The notes below the pieces were generated by a model. The model did not search any database and had not been told where the DNA came from. It was given only the letters and a program-made list of their open reading frames with translations. A stretch of 64,000 nt of DNA, taken from contig NZ_JAFFHZ010000001.1 of NCBI RefSeq assembly GCF_017052585.1, positions 2,042,501 to 2,106,500 of the forward strand. Direction: 5' to 3'. Both the position numbers and the translations under genes were made by a program. Source of the DNA: Paenibacillus apiarius. GTDB taxonomy: Bacteria > Bacillota > Bacilli > Paenibacillales > Paenibacillaceae. Shown in pieces: positions 16,503-24,679 of the stretch. The stretch's first letter is position 1; every line of letters begins with the position of its first letter.

Positions 16503-17840
16503 TCATACTCGCGCCAACGTCTGCAGCCCGACCGTGTTCAAGAAGTTCCACGGCTTGTTGAAGTGCGGCTGGAAGAAGAAGTCGACAACCGCCAGCTCGT
16601 CCATCGTCATTTTGTTCTGAATACTGAGTGACAGCGTATTGACGGCAGCCGTCAAATCGATTTTCGATGCCAGCTGTGCGCCGACGATGCGGCCGCCATC
16701 CGCTTCGTACACTACTTTGAGCATGACTTCCTCATGAGTCGGCATGAACTCGGGCCGATAGCTATCTGTTATTGTGTTCACTTTCACATTCATTCCGGCT
16801 GCAAGTGCCGCCTGCTCCGTCAAGCCTGTAGAAGCGATGTGGTGATCGTAAATTTTAATTCCAGACGTCCCTTGTGTGCCAAGAGAGCGGATACGCGGCT
16901 CCACCAAGTTGCATGCGGCAATCGTGCCCATGCGGACGGCATTCGTCGCCAGCGGAATGTAGGCGGCTTGCCCCGTCGGATTGTACTGTACGGCGCAGCA
17001 GTCCCCTGCGGCAAAGACATCAGGCTGGCTTGCGCGCATATACTCATCGACTACGATGGCTCCATTGTCCAGCATGTCAAGCTGGCCGCGGAACAGTTCC
17101 GTGCTTGGCTTGAAGCCGATGCAGAGAATGACGAGATCCGCTTCATACTCGCCCTCATTGGTAACCACCTTCGAAACGCGCCCCTCAATTCCTTCAAAAC
17201 GGGCTACCGTTTCCCCGAGCGCCAACCGGACGCCTTTGGCCCGCAATGTCTCTTCTACCGGAGCCGTAAATTCAGCATCCAAGTATTTCGACATCACCCG
17301 ATCGCTCATGTCGATAAGCGTTACTTCTTTGCCGTTCTCCTCGAACGCTTCAACGAGTTCGATGCCGATATAACCTGCGCCAATGACGACGACACGGCGG
17401 GCATCCCGAGCTTTTTCAATAATGGCATTGGAATGGTTATAATTTTTGCAGAGCATAATATTGTCAAGATCGATACCTTCAAACGGCGGCACAACCGGCC
17501 ATGATCCCGTCGTAATGATCAACTTGTCGAATGTATCCTCAATCTCTTCTCCCGTCCCCAGATCGCGTACACGGAGCGTCTTATTGGCTGTGTCCACATC
17601 AAGCACATCGTGGCGCATCTTTGTGACGACTCCAAGGTCGGCAAGCTGATTCGGCGAAGAATAGAACAGTCCTTGCGGGTCTTTCACGACCCCGCCCACA
17701 TATAAGGCGATGCCGCAGGACAAGAAGGAGATATTGTCGTTTCGTTCATATACGGTAATTTGAGCCTCAGGGTAACGCTTGGCTGTTTGGACGATAGCGG
17801 CCGTGCCTGCATGTGTACAACCGATGACTGCAACTTTCAT
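16503..17840 (-). CDS. NADH oxidase / CoA-disulfide reductase family flavoprotein
   Basis: A 445-residue pyridine-nucleotide-disulfide oxidoreductase. FAD fold VAVIGCTHAGTAA at the N terminus, redox cysteine in NISFLSCGIALYVGG (about residue 42, the single peroxidatic Cys of water-forming NADH oxidases), NAD fold VVVIGAGYIGIELVEAFEENG, second FAD motif VFAAGDCCAVQYNPTG, and a C-terminal dimerisation domain ending VDFFFQPHFNKPWNFLNTV. It reoxidises NADH with oxygen or reduces CoA disulfide; the sequence favours H2O-forming NADH oxidase. ATG at 17840 has GGAGG eight bases upstream. The shared upstream region contains redox-type operators. Confidence 0.9.
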   Translation of the reverse strand: MKVAVIGCTHAGTAAIVQTAKRYPEAQITVYERNDNISFLSCGIALYVGGVVKDPQGLFYSSPNQLADLGVVTKMRHDVLDVDTANKTLRVRDLGTGEEIEDTFDKLIITTGSWPVVPPFEGIDLDNIMLCKNYNHSNAIIEKARDARRVVVIGAGYIGIELVEAFEENGKEVTLIDMSDRVMSKYLDAEFTAPVEETLRAKGVRLALGETVARFEGIEGRVSKVVTNEGEYEADLVILCIGFKPSTELFRGQLDMLDNGAIVVDEYMRASQPDVFAAGDCCAVQYNPTGQAAYIPLATNAVRMGTIAACNLVEPRIRSLGTQGTSGIKIYDHHIASTGLTEQAALAAGMNVKVNTITDSYRPEFMPTHEEVMLKVVYEADGGRIVGAQLASKIDLTAAVNTLSLSIQNKMTMDELAVVDFFFQPHFNKPWNFLNTVGLQTLARV

Positions 17841-18056
17841 AGTAAGTTCCTCCCTAATGTTCAAATCTATATGGTATGAAAAAGGTAAAAATGAATAATT
17901 CATGTGAATGTGAATACCTTCACTTAACAGGCTAAAAAATATCGCCTTATCAATTGCCGTTGTATGATATTGTTCATTGCATCAAGCGAACATACTATTA
18001 TTATATTCGTTTCCTCGGGCGCCACAACCCCGGGCAAGCGCTATCATATGTCTAAT

Positions 18057-18080
18057 TTGTGAAAATAAGAACTTTCACAA
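18057..18080. promoter_or_regulatory. TTGTGAAA/TTTCACAA inverted repeat
   Basis: Perfect 8-base arms (18057-18064 and 18073-18080) with an 8-base spacer. Half-sites match the Rex/FNR type (TTGTGA), but the spacing is longer than Rex sites (TTGTGAA-N4-TTCACAA). The repeat overlaps the -35 of a possible NADH oxidase promoter (-10 TATGAT on the minus strand at 18048-18043), so repression is plausible. Confidence 0.45.
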
Positions 18081-18096
18081 TGTATACCGAATAAAG

Positions 18097-18113
18097 TTGT
18101 GATAAATATCATA
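18097..18113. promoter_or_regulatory. CRP/FNR-type box between NADH oxidase and yjiH-like gene
   Basis: TTGTGATAAATATCATA: TGTGA-N6-TCAtA. A putative -10 (TAGAAT/TACTAT, 18112-18122) overlaps it on the plus strand. The whole 17841-18263 interval is gene-free and AT-rich and holds only these operators. Confidence 0.5.
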
Positions 18114-18263
18114 GAATACTATCTCTGCCCATTCGCTCCGGGCTGCACAAAATCATATATTTACCTTTTTGGATTATGGCGGAAATCCTTGGATTTTATA
18201 AGGGTTTGTATTAAAGTATACGTAGTGTGCATAATTATACTTTTAGCTCGAAGGAGATTATAT

Positions 18264-19643
18264 ATGATACCAACGAACGACTCACAGCCGCCCGCTGCAG
18301 CACGGGGCGAAGGCTGGGGAGGAATTTTGCGCTTTGTCATCCCCTCCTTGCTGGGGCTTCTGCTCTTCGTCGTGCCTCTGCAATGGAATGGGGAGGTCAC
18401 GGTTCCGATAGCCTTTTTGGCCAAAGCGCTTCAACATGCGCTAGCGCCATGGCTGCCGCTCACCGCCACTATCCTCATTGCGCTGGCATGGATCGGAACG
18501 GCATATACCCGCTGGTTCGCGCCGAAACGCTTGCTCGCGCTCCCATTATGGAAATCCATGTTCCACATCTCCCCCTTCTGGTTCGCTACCCGAACACTGG
18601 GGATGATATTTGCGCTATTGACGTATTTTCAGATCGGCCCCGGCTGGATTGGCTCGGACAGCACGGGCGGGATGCTGCTTAGCAGCTTGATCCCCGGCTT
18701 GTTCGTCGTTTTCCTGCTGGCGGGTCTGCTGCTCCCGCTGCTCGTTGATTTTGGCTTGCTCGAATTTTTCGGAACGCTGATGACGAAGATTATGCGCCCG
18801 ATATTCACCTTGCCCGGCCGTTCATCCATTAACTGCATGGCTTCGTGGCTCGGTGATGGCACGATAGGTGTCATGATGACGAGCAAGCAATACGAATCGG
18901 GTTATTATACGAAAAGAGAAGCTGCAGTTATTGGAACGACATTTACGGCCGTCTCGATTACGTTCAGCTTTATCGTGCTGTCCAACGTCAATCTGGCCCA
19001 TCTGTTTCTGCCATTCTACGCCACGGTGACGTTTGCCGGCATGGCCGCAGCCATCATCATGCCGCGCATCCCGCCGCTCTCGCGCAAGCCTGATACGTAT
19101 TACGGCGAAGCGCGCCAAGCCGAAGAAGAAGTGATACCTTCTTCTTGGAAGCCATGGCGATGGGCGCTCCATCAGGCGGTCGGCAAAGCGAAGCAGCATG
19201 AAGGTACAGGCTCTTTTCTGCGGAACGGAAGCAAAAACATCATCGACCTGTGGATTGGCGTCATCCCGGTCGTCATGGCAATCGGCACGCTTGCAGTAGC
19301 GATTGCGGAGTTCACACCATTGTTCAAATGGCTCGGCTGGCCGTTCATTCCGCTCTTGAATCTATTGGGCGTGCCGGAGGCGGAGGCGGCTGCACAGACG
19401 ATTCTGGTCGGCTTTGCCGATATGTTCTTGCCGACTGTGCTCGCCTCCAATATCGAAAGCGAGTTGACCCGCTTCGTCGTCGCAGCGCTGTCCGTAACCC
19501 AGCTCATTTATATGTCCGAGGTAGGCGGTCTCCTGCTTGGCTCCAAAATACCGGTCAATATGAAGGATCTTTTAATTATATTTTTGCTGCGCACACTCAT
19601 TACGCTGCCGATTATTACATTCATTGCGCATCTGATGTTCTAA
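18264..19643 (+). CDS. YjiH family (nucleoside-recognition/Gate domain) membrane protein
   Basis: A 459-residue polytopic membrane protein of the YjiH type. Features: FVIPSLLGLLLFVVPLQWNGEVTVPIAFLA at the start, Gate-domain segments LIPGLFVVFLLAGLLLPLLVDFGLLEFFGTLM and GRSSINCMASWLGDGTIGVMMTSKQYESGYYTKREAAVIGTTFTAVSITFSFIV, and a second Gate-like half at the C terminus (GFADMFLPTVLASNIESELTRFVVAALSVTQLIYMSEVG). Members are thought to transport small solutes; substrate unknown. ATG at 18264 has AAGGAG seven bases upstream. Divergent from the NADH oxidase gene with shared operators. Confidence 0.88.
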   Translation: MIPTNDSQPPAAARGEGWGGILRFVIPSLLGLLLFVVPLQWNGEVTVPIAFLAKALQHALAPWLPLTATILIALAWIGTAYTRWFAPKRLLALPLWKSMFHISPFWFATRTLGMIFALLTYFQIGPGWIGSDSTGGMLLSSLIPGLFVVFLLAGLLLPLLVDFGLLEFFGTLMTKIMRPIFTLPGRSSINCMASWLGDGTIGVMMTSKQYESGYYTKREAAVIGTTFTAVSITFSFIVLSNVNLAHLFLPFYATVTFAGMAAAIIMPRIPPLSRKPDTYYGEARQAEEEVIPSSWKPWRWALHQAVGKAKQHEGTGSFLRNGSKNIIDLWIGVIPVVMAIGTLAVAIAEFTPLFKWLGWPFIPLLNLLGVPEAEAAAQTILVGFADMFLPTVLASNIESELTRFVVAALSVTQLIYMSEVGGLLLGSKIPVNMKDLLIIFLLRTLITLPIITFIAHLMF

Positions 19644-19674
19644 TGCGAAATCGTGTGAAATGCCCCTATCCGGT

Positions 19675-19693
19675 AACGGGAATCCCCGTTTTT
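19675..19693 (+). terminator. Terminator of the yjiH-like gene
   Basis: AACGGG-AATC-CCCGTT followed by TTT, 31 bases after the stop. The remaining 260 bases to the next gene show no other feature. Confidence 0.7.
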
Positions 19694-19952
19694 GCTTGGA
19701 TATGGGCCTTTTTATATATTGCTTCCCTCCCTAAAAACGATTATCGTTACATCAATCATTAGCAAGTGCTGCGACATAGCCTCTTTTCAACTGACATCAT
19801 GCATTCCGCTGCGCTATCTCTACTTATTCGCTCGTTTCTTCTGCCCCTGTCATCCCATGGCGGCAATGGGGAGATGAACCGCCATATCGCGAATGAACTT
19901 CTATTTCGATAATGCAACATACATAATACGCCAGTGAGAAAGGAGCTTGGCC

Positions 19953-21221
19953 ATGAACGGCAAATCTGCCGCCGGCGCGAGCCCTGCATCCGCAGCGCAT
20001 CGGCCGCAAGCAAACCCGCAGCAGACCACCGTGTTCCGGATTCTGCTCGCCATTAGCTTCGTACATTTATTCAACGATTCGATTCAAGCCGTCATTCCGG
20101 CCATCTTCCCGATTCTGAAGGACACGATGAGCCTGTCCTTCACCCAGATTGGCTGGATTTCATTCGCCATCAACTTTACCGCGTCGCTCATGCAGCCAGT
20201 CGTCGGTTATGCGGCAGATCGCAAGCCAACGCCGGCCCTCTTGCCGATTGGGATGGGCTTTACCTTTACAGGGGTGCTCCTGCTCGCTTATGCGCCCAAT
20301 TATTGGATGGTGCTGCTTGCCGTCATCTTCGTCGGCCTCGGATCCGCCGCCTTTCACCCAGAAGGCAGCCGGGTTGCCCATATGGCCGCCGGAATGCGCA
20401 AAGGCTTGGCGCAGTCCATTTTCCAAGTTGGCGGCAATGCAGGACAATCCTTGGCGCCGATGCTGACGAAGTGGGTATTCATCCCATTCGGTCAGATAGG
20501 AGCGCTCGGCTTCACGATTATCGCTGCCGCGGGAATCGCCGTGCAGACCTATGTAGCCATGTGGTACCGGAGCATGCTCGATGCCGGCTACACGTTCAAG
20601 AAGCGCCATCAGGCAAGAGCGATCGACCCTGCGAGGCGCAAGAGCATTCTCTGGGCGACGACCATTTTAGTCGTGCTCGTCTTTGTCCGTTCGTGGTACG
20701 GCGCCGCTATCGGGAGCTACTACGCATTCTATCTGATGGATGCCTATCAGCTCAGTCTCGATAATGCGCAAATCTATATTTTCTTGTTCCTGGCCGCCGG
20801 TGCGGTTGGAACATTCTTCGGCGGTCCGCTCGCCGATCGCTTCGGCAGGCGCAATCTGATTCTCGTCTCCATCGTCGGCACGGTGCCGCTCGCTCTGGCG
20901 CTGCCGTTCGTCAATCCATTCTGGGCGGCCGTCCTGTTGACCTTGAACGGGTTCATCCTGCTCTCCAGCTTCTCGGTGACGGTCGTCTACGCCCAGATGC
21001 TTCATCCCGGCAATATCGGTACCGTATCGGGGCTTATTACCGGGTTCGCATTCGGGATGGGCGGCATAGGCGCGCTTGTGCTCGGTTACTTCATCGATGG
21101 CTGGGGCATCGCCAATGTGATGATCGCCTGCGGCTTCCTGCCGCTGCTCGGCCTGCTGACGTGGCTCTTGCCTAACGACGCAACACTGGATGAATGGGCG
21201 CAGGAATTGCCCGAGGATTAA
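19953..21221 (+). CDS. MFS transporter, fosmidomycin-resistance (Fsr) type
   Basis: A 422-residue MFS protein with twelve predicted helices. Fsr-type signatures: ISFVHLFNDSIQAVIPAIFPILK in helix 1, GYAADRKPTPALLPIGMGF in loop 2-3, LGSAAFHPEGSRVAHMAAG, and FFGGPLADRFGRRNLILVS in the second half. Relatives export fosmidomycin and other small acids. ATG at 19953 has AAGGAG seven bases upstream; a TTG at 19947 is less well spaced. The first 25 residues are an Ala/Gln-rich cytoplasmic tail. Monocistronic, with its own terminator. Confidence 0.9.
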   Translation: MNGKSAAGASPASAAHRPQANPQQTTVFRILLAISFVHLFNDSIQAVIPAIFPILKDTMSLSFTQIGWISFAINFTASLMQPVVGYAADRKPTPALLPIGMGFTFTGVLLLAYAPNYWMVLLAVIFVGLGSAAFHPEGSRVAHMAAGMRKGLAQSIFQVGGNAGQSLAPMLTKWVFIPFGQIGALGFTIIAAAGIAVQTYVAMWYRSMLDAGYTFKKRHQARAIDPARRKSILWATTILVVLVFVRSWYGAAIGSYYAFYLMDAYQLSLDNAQIYIFLFLAAGAVGTFFGGPLADRFGRRNLILVSIVGTVPLALALPFVNPFWAAVLLTLNGFILLSSFSVTVVYAQMLHPGNIGTVSGLITGFAFGMGGIGALVLGYFIDGWGIANVMIACGFLPLLGLLTWLLPNDATLDEWAQELPED

Positions 21222-21257
21222 TCGCTAATCTGCAGCCAACGAATAACGAAAAGCATG

Positions 21258-21303
21258 GCACCGCTTATCTGACGAGACGCTTCTCCCAGATAGCGGTGCT
21301 TTT
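21258..21303 (+). terminator. Terminator of the Fsr-type gene
   Basis: GCACCGCTTATCTG pairs with CAGATAGCGGTGC around a 15-base loop, followed by TTTT. Confidence 0.88.
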
Positions 21304-21508
21304 ATGTTTGAAGCTTGCATTCATTATTTAGACACATTTTAACAATCCAGTCCTGCCAAGGGCTTGCGGCGCTAGCCGCTGAGATCTACAATATTGTCAG
21401 CTTCCCTTACTGATATATTTGACAACACACCTTTTTGGTTAGCGAATAAATATATTCAATGATGCAGAATGGAAGATAGATGAATGACAAACATGGAGGT
21501 GACGGAGG

Positions 21509-22474
21509 ATGTCGCAAGAGCAAGACGGTAAACAATCGATCGAGACGATCGACGAGCCTCAGGCTTGCCACGAACAGCAGGAAGAAAAGGCGAATGAGCC
21601 TGAAGACCGCGAGTCGATCAAACACCTCCAAATGGCAATTCAACAAATCAATGAGCTGTATCAACGGCAACGATATAAAGAGGCGCTGCTGGAGACCGCC
21701 CGGCTGCAGCAGCAATACCCGGAGCATCCGACGATTATGTCGCTCGCTGCGATGGTCCACAAGCATGTAGCGCCGGACAAAGCGCTCCACTGGGCAGCGG
21801 AAGCGCTGAGGCGCGATATTTATCAACCCGATGCCTGGCGGGTAAGAATGTCGGTGTATTACGACCGCGGGGAATGGAGCGCCTTCGAGACCGCTGCGCG
21901 GCAGCTCGCCATCGTGGCCCTGGATGACCCGACGCCCCATTTGCTCCTGGCGCAGCACCAAATGCGAAGGGGCGCACTGGAGCAAGCGCTGCTGTCGCTG
22001 GAACGCTGCATAGCGATTGAGCCCGCTGGGATTGCCTATGCCACTTACAGCTATGTACTCGCCCAATTGGAACGGGTGCCTGAATCCAAAGAAGCCGAGC
22101 GCAAAGCGCTGGAGATGAATGAGGAGCATGCTTATACGTTGATGCAGCTGGCATGGGCGGCAGACCAACGCGGGGAACATGACCATTCCCTCAAATTCAT
22201 GGAGGAGGCGGTCCGACTCGATCCGGGCGATCAGCAGGTGCGGGAGGAATATATGGACGCGCTGCAGAAGACCCACCTGTGGTTCCGCCTTCTCTGGTGG
22301 CCGGCACAACTGTTTCAAAAGCTTCAGCCCTTTATTCTGCTTATCATTTGGGTCATTTTCGCCATCATTCAACCGACTCTGCTTATCGGCTTCATTGTGC
22401 TTCATATTGCAACATATTGGCTTAGCCGCTTCGTCGTGAACTGGAAAGTATACGGCAGGCCGTGGGTGTCATAA
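21509..22474 (+). CDS. TPR-repeat protein with C-terminal membrane anchor
   Basis: A 321-residue protein. A charged Gln/Glu-rich N terminus (1-40) is followed by about five tetratricopeptide-like repeats (about 45-245; e.g. INELYQRQRYKEALLETARL, QMRRGALEQALLSLERCIAI, AWAADQRGEHDHSLKFMEEAVRLDPGD). Two or three hydrophobic segments follow at about 265-310 (FILLIIWVIFAIIQPTLLIGFIVLHIATYWLSRFVV). It is likely a membrane-bound scaffold with cytoplasmic TPR arm; partners unknown. Ribosome binding site GGAGG nine bases upstream of the ATG. Confidence 0.75.
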   Translation: MSQEQDGKQSIETIDEPQACHEQQEEKANEPEDRESIKHLQMAIQQINELYQRQRYKEALLETARLQQQYPEHPTIMSLAAMVHKHVAPDKALHWAAEALRRDIYQPDAWRVRMSVYYDRGEWSAFETAARQLAIVALDDPTPHLLLAQHQMRRGALEQALLSLERCIAIEPAGIAYATYSYVLAQLERVPESKEAERKALEMNEEHAYTLMQLAWAADQRGEHDHSLKFMEEAVRLDPGDQQVREEYMDALQKTHLWFRLLWWPAQLFQKLQPFILLIIWVIFAIIQPTLLIGFIVLHIATYWLSRFVVNWKVYGRPWVS

Positions 22475-22509
22475 GGCACCCTCTCGGCCTTCACGGGTGA
22501 ACTGGCAGC

Positions 22510-22938
22510 TTAAGCAATCGTCGTCAGAATGACGCCTGCGGCAATCAGCACGACCCCCACCGTCCCCCATAACGATAGCTTCTCTCCCAGGAACAAAAAG
22601 GCAAAGCCGACAGCCAGCACGACGCTGAGCTTGTCGATAGGCGCCACCTTCGCCACGTCCCCTTTTTGAATCGCCAAAAAATAGAACAGCCATGACAGCG
22701 CCCCAGCCACACCGCTCAATACAATGAACAGCAACGCCTTGCGGTTCGCCAACACTTCGCCGATCTGGGTCAGCTTTCCTTGAACGGCTATGACGCCGAT
22801 CAGGAACAACGCCATAATGACGGCACGAATCGCCGTAGCCGTGTTCGAGTCTACTTGCTGAAGGCCGATTTTACCGAAAATCGAGACGAACGCAGCCATT
22901 ACGGCAGAGGCCAGAGCGAACCAAAACCAACTTCCCAT
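22510..22938 (-). CDS. Single-domain EamA-like membrane protein
   Basis: A 142-residue protein with five helices, equal to one EamA half: WFWFALASAVMAAFVSIFGKIGLQQVDSNTATAIRAVIMALFL and ALSWLFYFLAIQKGDVAKVAPIDKLSVVLAVGFAFLFLGEKLS. The conserved EK in LGEKL is typical. Such half-size transporters work as dimers; substrate unknown. It is convergent with the TPR gene, 35 bases apart. Confidence 0.85.
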   Translation of the reverse strand: MGSWFWFALASAVMAAFVSIFGKIGLQQVDSNTATAIRAVIMALFLIGVIAVQGKLTQIGEVLANRKALLFIVLSGVAGALSWLFYFLAIQKGDVAKVAPIDKLSVVLAVGFAFLFLGEKLSLWGTVGVVLIAAGVILTTIA

Positions 22939-23121
22939 GGATTTTCCTCCCTTTCATCATCAATTATGTAGTAGCATGCTCAAGCCAGCGGTCATTTACA
23001 TGCGCCGAACGAATGCGCAGATTCCCGCATTGCATTGAGAACAATTATCAATTATAACAAAAGAGTGCGCTTGCAAACACCCTTTTAAAAAAGGAAAATG
23101 TTAATAAGTTAAAAACGGTCA

Positions 23122-23150
23122 TTTACATACGTTGCTGGAAACGATATACT
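23122..23150 (+). promoter_or_regulatory. Sigma-A promoter of the trkH-like gene
   Basis: TTTACA (23122-23127), 17 bases, TATACT (23145-23150). The leader of about 105 bases contains a CGCGTCA/TGACGCG hairpin (23178-23198) followed by a T-poor stretch; a regulatory leader is possible, but the c-di-AMP riboswitch core was not recognised. The rest of 22939-23262 shows nothing else. Confidence 0.7.
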
Positions 23151-23262
23151 AGTGAACGTTTTGGTTTGAGTTCGGGGCGCGTCATTCTATTTGACGCGTA
23201 TTTATAAGTTGAAATTAGGAGCCGTTCCTTCATGATAAGCTTTGTAAAAAGGAGACGTTCAC

Positions 23263-24600
23263 ATGAATACTTGGCGTAAACGAACGTTGCACTGGACGCC
23301 GGCACGCGTGCTGGTAACCGGATTTCTGTTTATTATTACGATTGGCACCATCCTCTTGAAATTACCGATTTCCACTGCACCCGGGCATTCCCTCTCGCTC
23401 ATCGATGCGTTGTTCACGGCTACGTCAGCCGTCTGCGTTACAGGGCTGGTGGTGGTCGATATCGGGACGACCTTCTCCGCGTTCGGACAAGGGGTCATTA
23501 TTTCGCTCGTTCAAATAGGCGGCATCGGCTTCATGTCCGTCGCTTTGCTCTTCTATTTGATGCTCGGCAAGAAGATCTCGCTGCGCGAGCGGTTGATCCT
23601 GCAGGAATCGATTAACGCGAACAGCATGGAGGGCATCGTGCGCACCATTCGGCGCGTCATTATCTTTGTATTTGTCATTCAAGGGACCGCAACCATCATT
23701 CTCATGCTGCATTGGTCCAGCCATATGCCTTGGACGCAAGCGTTCTGCTACGCCTTGTTCCATTCCATATCGCTCTTCAACAATGGGGGCTTCGATCTGT
23801 TTGGTTCAAGCTTTCAGCAGTATGCAGGCGACTTCGTAACGAACTTGGTCGCATTTCTGATCGTCCTGTCTGGCGGGCTCGGCTTCATCGTGCTGGCGGA
23901 GCTGTACGATTATCCGAAATCGCGCCGGCTGTCGCTCCATTCGAAAGTCGTGTTGTCCATGACAGCGCTGCTTGTCGTTGCAGGCGCCTTATTTATATTT
24001 ATATTCGAAATAACGAACCCGAACACGCTCGGCGCATTATCTTGGGACGGAAAGCTGTATGCGTCGTTCTTCCAGTCCATTTCGGCGAGATCGTCCGGGA
24101 CGGCGACGCTGGAAATTGCCGATATGCGGCAAGTGACGCAATTCTTCCTTATCATATTGATGTTTATCGGGGCCTCGCCGGGCTCGGCCGGGGGCGGAAT
24201 CAAGACGACGACGTTCGCCATTCTGCTTGCGGCGGTCTATGCCATGCTGCGCGGACGCGAAGATGCGGTATTGTTCCGGCACCGCCTCGCCAAAGACCAA
24301 ATCGTGAAGGCATTGACGATTATTTTCCTGGCGCTGTTCATGGTGCTGTCCGTCTCCATGCTGCTTGCCGTCACGGAGGACGAGCCGTTCATCAGCATCT
24401 TGTTCGAGACGGTATCCGCCGTCGCCACCGTCGGAATGTCCATGGGATTAACGCCGGAGATGACGCCCTTCGGCAAGCTGGTCATCTGCATGACGATGTT
24501 CATCGGACGGATTGGACCGATGACGCTCGCCTATGCGCTAGGCAACCGCAAGGAACAATCGTTGTTCCGTTATCCGGAAGGCAAGATTATGATCGGGTAA
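23263..24600 (+). CDS. TrkH/KtrB family potassium uptake protein
   Basis: A 445-residue membrane subunit of a Ktr-type K+ (Na+-coupled) transporter with four pore repeats. Filter regions: TSAVCVTGLVVVD, FHSISLFNNGGFDL, SARSSGTATLEIA and ETVSAVATVGMSMGL. Filter glycines are kept in all four, but the third repeat (usually ARTAGFNT) is altered to ARSSGTAT. The gate-loop glycines GASPGSAGGGIKTTT are present. No KtrA-like RCK subunit is adjacent, so it would pair with one encoded elsewhere. Own promoter and strong terminator. Confidence 0.93.
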   Translation: MNTWRKRTLHWTPARVLVTGFLFIITIGTILLKLPISTAPGHSLSLIDALFTATSAVCVTGLVVVDIGTTFSAFGQGVIISLVQIGGIGFMSVALLFYLMLGKKISLRERLILQESINANSMEGIVRTIRRVIIFVFVIQGTATIILMLHWSSHMPWTQAFCYALFHSISLFNNGGFDLFGSSFQQYAGDFVTNLVAFLIVLSGGLGFIVLAELYDYPKSRRLSLHSKVVLSMTALLVVAGALFIFIFEITNPNTLGALSWDGKLYASFFQSISARSSGTATLEIADMRQVTQFFLIILMFIGASPGSAGGGIKTTTFAILLAAVYAMLRGREDAVLFRHRLAKDQIVKALTIIFLALFMVLSVSMLLAVTEDEPFISILFETVSAVATVGMSMGLTPEMTPFGKLVICMTMFIGRIGPMTLAYALGNRKEQSLFRYPEGKIMIG

Positions 24601-24613
24601 GGAAAAAAGGAAC

Positions 24614-24646
24614 AGGCAGCAGCGCCGCGGCGCTGCTGCCTATTTT
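24614..24646 (+). terminator. Terminator of the trkH-like gene
   Basis: A 13-bp GC-rich stem (GGCAGCAGCGCC with its complement) followed by TATTTT, 14 bases after the stop. Confidence 0.85.
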
Positions 24647-24679
24647 CATGCTCTTTGCGTATATAAGGGAACGGAACGA

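Noticed and set aside
18057..18080. Canonical Rex operator
   Set aside because: Half-sites fit, but the spacer is too long for the known Rex arrangement; kept only as an unassigned operator.
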